The notes under the pieces were generated by a model that saw nothing but the letters and a program-made list of their open reading frames with translations, searched no databases and was not told the origin of the DNA. From positions 1-36,964 of the forward strand of contig CAXTHM010000037.1 of the NCBI GenBank assembly GCA_964244115.1: a stretch of 36,964 bases of DNA, in the 5' to 3' direction. This stretch comes from CADCWK01 sp964244115. GTDB lineage: Bacteria > Chloroflexota > Chloroflexia > Thermomicrobiales > UBA6265. Below, in pieces: positions 25,776-33,426 of the stretch. Position numbers and translations under genes: made by a program. Within the stretch, counting starts at the first letter, position 1. Every line of letters begins with the position of its first letter.

Positions 25776-27119
25776 GTGCCCACCACGTTGCCGCCTTTCT
25801 GTCCGCTGCCGAGCGGGCGGACCTCACCCACGCCGTTCACCATGCCCCCAAACCCTATCAGCGCGAGCGCGCCGCCGCCCTGCTCCATCTCGCCGATGGC
25901 GCCTCGCTCGCCCAGACCGCCCGGACCAGTGGCCTGGCTCCCCGCGATCCCGACACCATCGCCGCCTGGCGCAATCGCTTCCTGGCCGAGGGCATCGCCG
26001 GCTTGACCATGCGTCCGGGGCGCGGTCGGCGCCCCGCCTTTTCCCCCTCTGGACCCCGACCTGGCCACCGCCCGGCAGCNNNNNNNNNNTCTCGCCTGCG
26101 ACAGATTCTGATTTCTACCGCATCGTCGCGCCGTTCGATTCAACCGGCACAGTCACCATCACGGCCGCGCCCGGCAGCACGCTCAGGCCGCCCTGTGTGA
26201 CCTGCTCGCCATCGCCCCCGTCCCCTCGCCCGTCGCCACCGCGCCCGGCCAGACCCGCTGGACCCTGACCGCCATCGCCGCCGCCTGTCCTTGGCCGACG
26301 CCTCCCTCGCCCGCCGGCTGCTGGCGCATGCTCACCGCGCTGGGCTTCGGGCGCCGCCGCGCCCGCGACCACATCCACAGCCCCGATCCCCGCTATGTCG
26401 CCAAGGTCGCCGCGATCCGCGCGGCCCGTGACGGCGCCCGCTCCGCCTGGGAGCAGGACGACGACCGCCTGGTCGTGGTCTACGTCGATGAAGCCACCCT
26501 CTATCGCCAGCCGACCCTGGCCGATGCCTGGTGGCCCGACACCGCCCTGGCCCGGTCATCCTCCCAGCCCCTCCAGCCGCGGGCCCACCGCAGCCACCGC
26601 CGCGATACCCCAGCCCTGCGCCTGATGGCCGCGCTCGAGCCGACCACCGGCCGCGTCGTCGTCCGGCGCTCGGACCGGTTGCAGGTGGCGGATCTGGTCG
26701 CCTTCTGGGCCGAGCTAGCCATGGCCTACCCCCGGGCCGAGCGCATCGTGGTGATCCTGGACAACTGGCCGATGCACGTCCATCCCGACGTGCTGGTGGC
26801 GCTGCAGGCGCAGCCGCAGACGGGACCCTGGGCGCCGCGCCGCCCCCCGAGTTGGCCGGCGGAGCCGCATGCAGCGGCCGTGCGGCGCTGGGGCGACTGG
26901 GCGTTGCCAATCGAACTGGTGTGGTTGCCGACGTACGCGCCGTGGCTGAATCCGGTCGAGAAGCTCTGGCGGGGGCTGCGGCAGACGGTGGGGCACCTCC
27001 ATCCGTATGCGGACGATCTGCCGGCGCTGGGGCAGGCGTGCGACGCGTGGCTGGGCCAGTATGCGAGGGGATCGGTCGAGCTGCTGCGGGCCGTGGGCCT
27101 GGGCGGACCACCGAAGTAA
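25776..27119 (+). pseudogene. IS630-family transposase, frameshifted and split by an assembly gap
   Basis: The DDE catalytic residues are all present: Asp in VVYVDEATLY, Asp in VVILDNWPMHVHP and Glu in YAPWLNPVEKLWRGLRQ. The N-terminal helix-turn-helix reads YQRERAAALLHLADGASLAQTARTSGL. The likely start is GTG 25776 with GGAGG 6 bases upstream. Translation needs one extra base near 25797, giving PTTLPPFLSAAERADL, and one fewer in the T/C run near 26037-26045, giving FPPLDPDLATARQ. It also needs removal of 26069-26167. The repaired protein would be about 414 residues. The compensating shifts could be real decay or draft-sequence errors. Confidence 0.8.
26069..26167. other. Scaffold gap with a foreign secreted-domain fragment
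   Basis: Ten Ns (26080-26089) are followed by 78 bases coding SPATDSDFYRIVAPFDSTG and on to TVTITA. This resembles the D-x-D-(W/F)-Y-R-x-x-A/P pattern of PPC-type beta-sandwich domains in secreted proteins and is unlike any transposase. The 11-mer CGCCCGGCAGC occurs on both sides (26069-26079 and 26168-26178). Excising 99 bases leaves LATARQHAQAALCDLL in frame. It is best explained as a chimeric contig end. Confidence 0.75.
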
Positions 27120-27139
27120 TTCCGCAATCTTCATTAGCC
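27109..27139 (-). repeat. Right terminal inverted repeat of the IS630 element
   Basis: Reverse complement of the left end with 28/31 matches. It overlaps the last codons and stop of the transposase, which is common in compact IS630 elements. Confidence 0.85.
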
Positions 27140-27190
27140 TCCGATTGCGCCCAATAAGAAGCAAAGGGCGTTGGCCGTTTTCGTGTTGCC

Positions 27191-27210
27191 GGGCGGCTTC
27201 AGCGCCCGGT
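27191..27210. repeat. Dispersed 20-bp palindrome, third copy
   Basis: Differs by one base from the 20-mer at 19834-19853. It can fold into a 7-bp CCGGGCG/CGCCCGG-type hairpin. It lies 51 bp beyond the insertion-sequence end. Confidence 0.55.
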
Positions 27211-27400
27211 CCACGATGACCGCATCCCGGCGAAGAGTCAGCGGCCCTGGTCTGGTGCTTCGATTCGTCCTGCTGAGCTGCTTGCCGGCGGTGATAGACT
27301 CGAAACCGGACTGCGGAGTTCAGCGTCGATCGAGCAGCAGTCGCTGCGCGGGTCGCGAGTCGTGTTTCGGTTCAGCATGAAGGGATGGTCCCATGCGGCA

Positions 27401-27440
27401 GTCTTCGAGATTTCCAGCCAACCTGATGGTTCTCGAAGAC
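27401..27440 (+). promoter_or_regulatory. Hairpin just before the Tet(M)-like start
   Basis: A perfect 10-bp stem GTCTTCGAGA/TCTCGAAGAC (27401-27410 with 27431-27440) ends one base before the AAGGA ribosome site (27442-27446). A hairpin at this place could regulate initiation. tet(M)-type genes are known for leader control, but I see no U-tailed terminator here. Confidence 0.45.
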
Positions 27441-27456
27441 GAAGGATTGCTGCTGC

Positions 27457-29418
27457 ATGGGCATCATCAACCTCGGCATCCTGGCGCATGTCGACGCCGG
27501 GAAGACGAGTCTCACCGAACGGATCCTGTTTGAGACCGGCGTGATCCCGGCGACCGGCAGTGTCGACCGGGGCAGTACCCAGACCGACACGCTCGAGCTC
27601 GAGCGCCAGCGCGGGATCACGATCCAGTCGACGGTCGTCTCCTTCCCCCTCGACAGCCACAAGATCAACCTGATCGACACGCCCGGCCACGCCGACTTCA
27701 TCGCCGAGGTCGAGCGCTCGCTGCTCGCCCTCGATGGGGTCGTGCTCGTCGTCTCCGCCGTCGAGGGCATCCAGCCCCAGACTCGGCGGCTGATCCGGGT
27801 CGTCCGATCGCTCGGCCTGCCGACCATCCTGTTCATCAACAAGATCGACCGGATGGGCGCCCGGGACGATGCGCTTCTGGGCGACATCCGGCGTTCGCTC
27901 GGGCTGCCGATCCTGCCGCTGTCGGGACCGGTGGACATCGGGACTCGGAGGGCTTCGGCGATCGAGCGGGATCTCTTCGGCCCGGACGCACGGGCCGAGG
28001 TGTCGGATCTGCTCGCCGAGCGCAGCGATGCCTTCCTCTCGGAATACGTCCGCTCCGACGGGCAGCCCCGGCGGCGACGGGTCGAGCGGGAGATCGACCG
28101 GCAGGCCCGGCGAGGCGACATCGTTCCGGTGTTCTTCGGTTCGGCCGTGACCGGCGCTGGCGTCGATCTGCTTTTGGCCGGGATCACGCGATACCTGCCG
28201 CTCGCCCGTGGCGATGACGATGGGTGCGCCTCGGCGGTGGTATTCAAGATCCAGCGCCTGCCCTCCGGCGAGAAGACCGCCTTCGTCCGGCTCTACCAGG
28301 GCCGGATCTCCCGCCGGGATCGCGTCGCTCTGACGCGGTGGAGCGTCGATGGTCCCGAGGAATATCCGGAAAACCGGATCACGGGGATCGACGCCTTCGG
28401 GGGCGGCGCGAGCCATGCCGTCGACCATGCCGACGCCGGCGACATCGTCCGGCTGCACGGCCTGCGGGACGGCCGGATCGGCGATGTGATCGGTGCCCCA
28501 CCGCCGAGAACGGGTTCGGCGCGGTTCGACCGGCCGACCCTGGAGAGCATCGTCCGGCCAGTCGATTCCGGAAGGGCTACGGAGTTGGCGGCCGCCTTGC
28601 AAGTCCTGGCCGAGCAGGACCCGCTGATCGACATCCGCCGCGATGCGGTCCGGTCGCTGGTCTCGGTCCGGCTCTATGGCGAGGTCCAGAAGGAGGTCAT
28701 CGCGGCGACGCTCTCCGGTGACTTCGGCCTGCCGGTCGTCTTCGAGCCGAGCCACGTCGTCTGCATCGAGACCCCGGCCGGGTCTGGCTCGGCCGTCGAG
28801 CAGATCGGGGCGCCGGGAAACCCGTTCCTGGCGACGATCGGGCTCCGGGTCGGGCCGGCGCCGTCGGGGAGCGGGGTCACGTTCGGCCGTCCGGCCGGGG
28901 CACTGGACCGCTCGTTCTACCGGGCGATCGAGGAGACGGTCTACGAGACGCTCCGGTAGGGGCTGCACGCCTGGGCGGTGACCGATTGCCATGTCGAAGT
29001 AACGGATACCGCCATGTCCCCGACCACGGTCGCGGCGGATTACCGGAAACTCCTGCCGCTGGTCCTGATGGCGGCGCTGCGGCAGGCCGGAACGCATGTC
29101 CTCGAGCCGACCCAGCGGTTCGAGATGGACTGCCCGGTGTCGGGGCTCAGCGAGGTGCTCCTCCTGCTGACCGGGAACCGGGCGACCGTCGAGGAGACCG
29201 TCCTCACGGCGGATCAGGGCCGGGTCGTCGGCACGATCCCGACCGCCGCGCTGCGGTTCGTCGAGCAGCGGCTCCCTGGTCAGGCCGGAGGGGAGGCGAG
29301 CCTGGCGTCGGAGTTCGCCGGGTATCAGCGTGTCGTCGGTGAGCCGCCGAGCCGCCCGCGAACGGATGACAACCCGCTCAACCGCAAGCAGTATCTGGCG
29401 GCGGTGGGCCGGACCTGA
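27457..29418 (+). pseudogene. Tet(M)/Tet(O)-type ribosomal protection GTPase with in-frame TAG at codon 501
   Basis: An EF-G-like GTPase of the tetracycline ribosomal protection family, which releases tetracycline from the 30S subunit. The G motifs are AHVDAGKTS, QRGITI, DTPGH and NKIDRMGA. Domains II-III follow. The frame meets TAG at 28957-28959, between VYETLR and GLHAWAVTDC, then continues in the same frame through DYRKLLPLVLMAALRQAGTHVLEP and ends RPRTDDNPLNRKQYL at 29418. Without the stop the protein is 653 residues, the normal family size. The usual residue here is Gln, so CAG to TAG would explain it. Possibilities are a true nonsense mutation, a sequencing error, or expression as two pieces (GTG 28978 could restart). 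Chromosomal members in GC-rich bacteria may not confer resistance. Confidence 0.85.
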
Positions 29419-29454
29419 CGTGACGGTTTGCCCCATCGTCCGCGGCCCGAGAAC

Positions 29455-29506
29455 CGACGATCGGCATCGCATCCGCTCAGGCAGGTGGGCGCGATGCCGA
29501 TCGTCG
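29455..29506. terminator. 16-bp inverted repeat between the Tet(M)-like gene and ilv promoter
   Basis: Arms 29455-29470 and 29491-29506 are perfectly complementary over 16 bases with a 20-base spacer. It starts 36 bases past the upstream gene's stop and ends 4 bases before the ilv -35 box. It may terminate the upstream transcript or serve as an operator for the ilv promoter. Confidence 0.5.
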
Positions 29507-29510
29507 CGCC

Positions 29511-29539
29511 TTGACAGATCTGCGGCGAATCGGTATCGT
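29511..29539 (+). promoter_or_regulatory. Sigma-70-type promoter of the ilv-leu operon
   Basis: A perfect TTGACA (29511-29516) and TATCGT (29534-29539) are separated by 17 bases. Transcription would start near 29546, about 55 bases before the leader-peptide ATG. This is the best promoter match in the window. Confidence 0.75.
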
Positions 29540-29601
29540 AGCGATGTTCCCGGGGCAGGCCCGGATCATACCTGACGGCGTACTCGGAATGGAGCCAGCA
29601 G

Positions 29602-29709
29602 ATGAAGCCAATCGATCGCTTCGCCTCCTCCATTCTCGACGTACTCGTACTTATCGAGCTCCCGTTCATCGGGAGCCGTCCTGGTGTGTGGGAGAGCCTG
29701 AACCGATAA
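29602..29709 (+). CDS. Branched-chain amino acid operon leader peptide
   Basis: A 35-codon ORF with GGAG 7 bases before its ATG. Residues 11-23 read ILDVLVLIELPFI, in which 9 of 13 are Ile, Leu or Val. Outside this core the peptide is ordinary. It uses GTA twice, and ATT and CTT once each, codons that look scarce in this GC-rich genome. It lies between a strong promoter and a rho-independent terminator, upstream of ilvB. Ribosome stalling at these codons when charged tRNA-Ile, -Leu or -Val is scarce would favour the antiterminator and let transcription enter ilvB. This is the ilv/leu attenuation mechanism known from enterobacteria and actinobacteria. The peptide itself needs no other function. 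Confidence 0.85.
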   Translation: MKPIDRFASSILDVLVLIELPFIGSRPGVWESLNR

Positions 29710-29768
29710 GCGCGTCATGCGCAGATCACCAGAGCGTCTGAGGGCCTCCCAAACATGGGAGGTTTTTT
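29657..29768 (+). terminator. ilv attenuator: pause hairpin, antiterminator and terminator
   Basis: Three alternative structures are visible. A 7-bp hairpin GCTCCCG/CGGGAGC (29657-29675) covers the end of the Ile/Leu/Val run. TGGGAG, in TGTGTGGGAGAGCC (about 29685-29698), can pair with CTCCCA, in GGGCCTCCCAAACA (about 29742-29755), as antiterminator. The terminator itself is CCTCCCA/TGGGAGG (29745-29751 with 29756-29762), with a 4-base loop and six Ts (29763-29768). Antiterminator and terminator share the CCTCCC arm, so they are mutually exclusive. Confidence 0.85.
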
Positions 29769-29837
29769 GTCGTCTGCTGACGACGCCCTTCCTTCCTTCG
29801 TCCTGACCGGCATCGCACCCGACGAAAGGACCGACCG

Positions 29838-31619
29838 ATGGTCTCCGCCCCACTGACCGACACCCCGCCCGCCGCACCGACCATGGCCGCGCCCGAGCGG
29901 GAGTGGCCCCGCGACCAGCACGGCTTCCCGATCATGACCGGCGCCCAGATGGTGACGTCCAGCCTGGAGGCCGAGGGCGTCGACATCGTCTTCGGCTATC
30001 CCGGTGGCGCCGTGATCCCCCTCTACGACGCCCTGCCGGCCGCCAACCTGCACCATGTCCTCGTGCGGTTCGAGCAGTGGGCGGCGCTGGCGGCGGACGG
30101 ATACGCCCGGGCGACCGGCCGGGTCGGCGTCTGCATGGCGACCTCCGGGCCGGGCGCGACCAACCTCGTCACCGGGCTGGCGAACGCGCAACTCGATTCA
30201 GTCCCGGTCGTGGCGATCACCGGGCAGGTCAACCAGAGCCTGATTGGGCGGGACGGCTTCCAGGAAGTCGACATCCAGGGCATCACCCTGCCGGTGACCA
30301 AGCATAACTACCTCGTCCACCGGCTGGAGGACATCGCTCCGACGATCAAGGAGGCGTTCTACCTTGCCCGGACCGGACGACCGGGTCCGGTGCTGGTCGA
30401 CATCCCCAAGAACCTGTTCCAGGCGACGGGGTCGTTCATCTGGCCCGAGACCGCCAGCCGGCGGGGCTACCAGCCGACGCTCTCCCCCAACCAGCGCCAG
30501 GTCCGGCTGGCGGCCGAGATGATCGACCAGGCGAAGAAGCCGCTGATCATGGCCGGCCACGGCATCATGCTCGCTCATGCGACCGAGGAGTTCCGCCAGT
30601 TCGTCGAGAAGTCCGGCATCCCGGTCGCGTTCACGCTGCTCGGGCTGGGCTGCTTCCCGGAGGACCACCCGCTCTCGCTCGGCATGATGGGGATGCACGG
30701 CCACCGCGAGACCAACGCCGCTCTCAATGAGTGCGACCTGCTGATCAACATCGGCGCCCGGTTCGACGACCGCGCGACCGGCCGGCTGGATGATTTCGCC
30801 AGGAACGCGAAGATCATCCACGTCGACATCGACCCGGCCGAGATCGGCAAGAACGTCGCGGCCGACGTCCCCGTCGTTGGCGACGCCAGGGAGGCGCTCC
30901 AGGGGTTGATCCCGCTGGTAACCGAGCGCCGTCGGGACGAATGGACCGGCTGGATCGACTCCCAGCGCAACGTCGCCCTGATCCACGCCCTGGAGGACCA
31001 GCCCGAGGGGCCGGAGCCGTACTCGATCATCCGCGGGATCTCCGAGGTGACCAACGGCGAGGCGATCATCGTCACCGACGTCGGCCAGCACCAGATGTGG
31101 ACCGCCCAGCACTTCGGGTTCAACTACCCGGACCGCTGGTTGACGTCCGGCGGGCTCGGCACGATGGGCTACGGTCTGCCGGCGGCGATCGGGGCCAAGA
31201 TGGGCCGGCCGGATCGGGAGGTCTGGACGGTCGTCGGCGACGGCGGCTTCCAGATGTCGCTCAATGAGCTCGCCACCTGCATGCAGGAGGGGCTGGACGT
31301 CAACATCGCCGTGATCAACAACGGCTTCCTCGGCATGGTCCGGCAGTGGCAGGACCTCTTCCACGCCAAGAACTACTCCGAGGTCCAGATCCTGGCGCCG
31401 GACTTCGTCAAGCTGGCCGAGGCCTACGGCGCGACCGGTATCCGGGTGACGAAGGCGTCCGAAATCCGGCCGGCGATCGAGCGGTCGCGCAGCATCAGGG
31501 GGCCGGTCGTGATCGACTTCGTGATCGACCCGGAGATGAACGTCTGGCCGATGGTGCCGCCGGGCGGCTCGAACAACGAGATGATGTTCGAGCAGTTCGG
31601 TGATGAGGAGCGGGTCTAG
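29838..31619 (+). CDS. ilvB: Acetolactate synthase large subunit
   Basis: A 593-residue ThDP-dependent enzyme that makes 2-acetolactate or 2-aceto-2-hydroxybutyrate, the first common step of valine, leucine and isoleucine synthesis. Motifs are VFGYPGGAVIPLYDAL, the catalytic Glu in RFEQWAALAADGYARATG, TSGPGATNLVTG, and the ThDP/Mg motif GDGGFQMSLNELATC to NNGFLGMVRQWQDLF. The residues next to the catalytic Glu (RFEQWAAL) differ from the common RHEQ-(A/G)-AAH form. FAD-binding segments lie in between. The ATG at 29838 has AAAGGA upstream. The stop directly abuts the ATG of the small subunit. The attenuator at 29602-29768 controls it. Confidence 0.96.
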   Translation: MVSAPLTDTPPAAPTMAAPEREWPRDQHGFPIMTGAQMVTSSLEAEGVDIVFGYPGGAVIPLYDALPAANLHHVLVRFEQWAALAADGYARATGRVGVCMATSGPGATNLVTGLANAQLDSVPVVAITGQVNQSLIGRDGFQEVDIQGITLPVTKHNYLVHRLEDIAPTIKEAFYLARTGRPGPVLVDIPKNLFQATGSFIWPETASRRGYQPTLSPNQRQVRLAAEMIDQAKKPLIMAGHGIMLAHATEEFRQFVEKSGIPVAFTLLGLGCFPEDHPLSLGMMGMHGHRETNAALNECDLLINIGARFDDRATGRLDDFARNAKIIHVDIDPAEIGKNVAADVPVVGDAREALQGLIPLVTERRRDEWTGWIDSQRNVALIHALEDQPEGPEPYSIIRGISEVTNGEAIIVTDVGQHQMWTAQHFGFNYPDRWLTSGGLGTMGYGLPAAIGAKMGRPDREVWTVVGDGGFQMSLNELATCMQEGLDVNIAVINNGFLGMVRQWQDLFHAKNYSEVQILAPDFVKLAEAYGATGIRVTKASEIRPAIERSRSIRGPVVIDFVIDPEMNVWPMVPPGGSNNEMMFEQFGDEERV

Positions 31620-32207
31620 ATGGCGGGCGCGAATACCACCTGGAGCCAGAGTACCCTCGTCGTCCTCGTCGAGGATCAGCCCGGCGTCCTGACCAAGGTC
31701 GTCTCGATGATGCGGCGGCGGAGCTTCAACATCGACTCGATCACGGTCGGGCACTCAGAGCAGCCGGGCGTCTCCCGGATCACGATGATCGTCTCGGCGC
31801 CCGAGGACCAGGTCGAGCAGGTCTCCAAGCAGCTCTACAAGGTGATCGAGGTCCTCAAGGTCACGGACGTGACCGACGTGCCGACCGTGTCGCGGGAGCT
31901 GGCGCTGATCAAGGTCGCGGCCAAGCCGCAGCACCGCTCGGAGATCATGCAGATCGCCGAGATCTACGAGGCCCGGATCGTCGACGCGACGCCGACCTCG
32001 CTGCTCGTCGAGGCGACCGGGGCCGAGTCCAAGATCGACGCCCTGATCGCGATGCTGCGCGGCTATGGCATCCGGGAGATGGTCCGCAGCGGCCAACTCG
32101 CGATGGTCCGGGGCGGGGCGGCCGCCCCATCGAACGGCGCCAGCCCGGTCGTCTCGAACGGCCGCGAGGACCGGGTCGTGGCGACGGCGGTGTCGATGGG
32201 CAACTAG
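31620..32207 (+). CDS. ilvN: Acetolactate synthase small (regulatory) subunit
   Basis: A 195-residue regulatory subunit that binds valine or other branched-chain amino acids and activates the large subunit. The N-terminal ACT domain reads TLVVLVEDQPGVLTKVVSMMRRRSFNIDSITVG. The second conserved domain reads RELALIKVAAKPQHRSEIMQIAEIYEARIVD, followed by IDALIAMLRGYGIREMVRSGQLAMVRG. A disordered tail of about 25 residues follows. Its ATG comes immediately after the ilvB stop, which implies translational coupling. The gene is called ilvN or ilvH in different species. Confidence 0.95.
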   Translation: MAGANTTWSQSTLVVLVEDQPGVLTKVVSMMRRRSFNIDSITVGHSEQPGVSRITMIVSAPEDQVEQVSKQLYKVIEVLKVTDVTDVPTVSRELALIKVAAKPQHRSEIMQIAEIYEARIVDATPTSLLVEATGAESKIDALIAMLRGYGIREMVRSGQLAMVRGGAAAPSNGASPVVSNGREDRVVATAVSMGN

Positions 32208-32306
32208 GCGCCATCTACCGCCGGGTCGCGGCAGATGGGATACTCCGGCGCCTCCACCGTGGACGCGCCGGCCGATGACTTCGATCAGATGGAAGAGGAT
32301 GGTTCC

Positions 32307-33359
32307 GTGGCAGCGACGATCTACTACGAGAAGGACGCCAACGTCAGCGCGATCGAGAGCAAGACGGTCGCGGTGATCGGCTTCGGCAGTCAGGGCCACG
32401 CCCACGCGCTGAACCTGCGGGACAGTGGCGTGAAGGTCATCGTCGGGCTCCACGAGGGCAGCCGAAGCCGGGCCAAGGCCGAGGCCGAGGGGCTGACCGT
32501 CCATAACGTCGCCGACGCCACGAAGGCGGCCGATACGGTCATGGTCCTCGTGCCGGACCACCTCCAGAAGCGCATCTTCGAGTCCGAGATCGCGCCGAAC
32601 CTGGCCGATGGCAAGACCCTGATGTTCGCCCACGGCTTCGCGATCCACTTCGGCGCGATCGTGCCGCCGGCCAACATCGACGTCTCGATGATCGCCCCAA
32701 AGAGCCCCGGCCACCGCGTCCGCGAGCTGTTCCAGGAGGGTGTCGGCGTCCCGGCCCTGATCGCCGTGGCGCAGGACGCCTCCGGCAAGGCGCACGAGAA
32801 CGCGCTCGCCTACTCCTATGCGCTCGGATCGCTCAAGGCCGGCGTCCTCGAGACGACGTTCAAGGAGGAGACCGAGACCGACCTGTTCGGTGAGCAGGCC
32901 GTCCTCTGCGGCGGCGCCACGGCGCTGGTCATGGCTGGCTACGAGGTCCTGACCGAGGCCGGCTACCAGCCGGAGAGCGCCTACTTCGAGGTCCTTCACG
33001 AGCTCAAGCTGATCGTCGACCTGATGTACCAGGGCGGCATCGAGTACATGCGCTACTCGATCAGCGACACCGCCGAGTGGGGTGACTACCTCGCCGGGCC
33101 GCGGGTCATCAACGAGACCAGCAAGCAAGCCATGCGCGAGTTGCTGGCCGAGATCCAGGACGGGTCGTTCGCCCGCAAGTGGATCGCCGAGAACGAGAAC
33201 GCCCGGCCGAACTTCGACCGCCTCCGCGCTGAGGGCAACGACCACCCGATCGAGAAGGTCGGCAAGGAGCTCCGCGACATGATGCCGTTCCTCCAGCACG
33301 GCCGGAAGGTCAGCCGCCCGTCGGTCGCTCAGCCGGAAACCGCCTCAGTCGCGGACTAG
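32307..33359 (+). CDS. ilvC: Ketol-acid reductoisomerase
   Basis: A 350-residue class I enzyme that isomerises and reduces acetohydroxy acids with NADPH and Mg2+, the second step of the pathway. The Rossmann motif is VAVIGFGSQGHAHALNLRDSG. The all-alpha domain carries the metal ligands in VLETTFKEETETDLFGEQAVLCGG, with the substrate Glu residues in ESAYFEVLHELKLIVDLMYQGG. The GTG at 32307 is preferred because the family begins with (M)AATIYYEKDA and AGAGGA lies 7 bases before it. An open frame upstream to 32235 includes an in-frame ATG at 32289. The gap to ilvN is 99 bp and holds only this start region. Confidence 0.95.
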   Translation: MAATIYYEKDANVSAIESKTVAVIGFGSQGHAHALNLRDSGVKVIVGLHEGSRSRAKAEAEGLTVHNVADATKAADTVMVLVPDHLQKRIFESEIAPNLADGKTLMFAHGFAIHFGAIVPPANIDVSMIAPKSPGHRVRELFQEGVGVPALIAVAQDASGKAHENALAYSYALGSLKAGVLETTFKEETETDLFGEQAVLCGGATALVMAGYEVLTEAGYQPESAYFEVLHELKLIVDLMYQGGIEYMRYSISDTAEWGDYLAGPRVINETSKQAMRELLAEIQDGSFARKWIAENENARPNFDRLRAEGNDHPIEKVGKELRDMMPFLQHGRKVSRPSVAQPETASVAD

Positions 33360-33426
33360 CGCCGGGGGTTGGCGGCGACATCGCCGCCGGCCCGCCGGGC
33401 GCACTACCCCCAAGAGGAGACGCCAG

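Larger units (their letters stand above)
25684..27139 (+). mobile_element. IS630-family insertion sequence
   Basis: An insertion sequence bounded by 31-bp terminal inverted repeats (28/31 matching) and carrying one transposase gene that is frameshifted and interrupted by a scaffold gap. It lies in the gap between the secreted protein at 24268-25488 and the Tet(M)-like gene. IS630 elements insert at TA; TA dinucleotides are present at both ends but the exact duplicated TA cannot be fixed. Some similarity between the ends continues a few bases outwards, so the true limits may lie up to about 10 bp further out. Confidence 0.85.
27140..27456. other. Leader region of the Tet(M)-like gene
   Basis: 317 bp with no credible gene. 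It contains the dispersed palindrome at 27191-27210 and a 10-bp hairpin at 27401-27440 directly before the ribosome site. An open frame of 56 codons from ATG 27377 overlaps the start of the GTPase gene in another frame, but its composition is arbitrary. Confidence 0.5.

Noticed and set aside
26328..27119. Independent 263-residue transposase gene
   Set aside because: The same frame continues upstream to 26178 and joins the helix-turn-helix half once the gap insert is removed, so it is only the 3' part of one gene.
27377..27544. Leader peptide for the Tet(M)-like gene
   Set aside because: The frame overlaps the GTPase start by almost 90 bases, lacks a good ribosome site, and has no stalling motif.
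28957..28959. Pyrrolysine or other recoded TAG
   Set aside because: No recoding signal is visible, ribosomal protection proteins are not known to use it, and other genes here end normally. A mutation or error is simpler.
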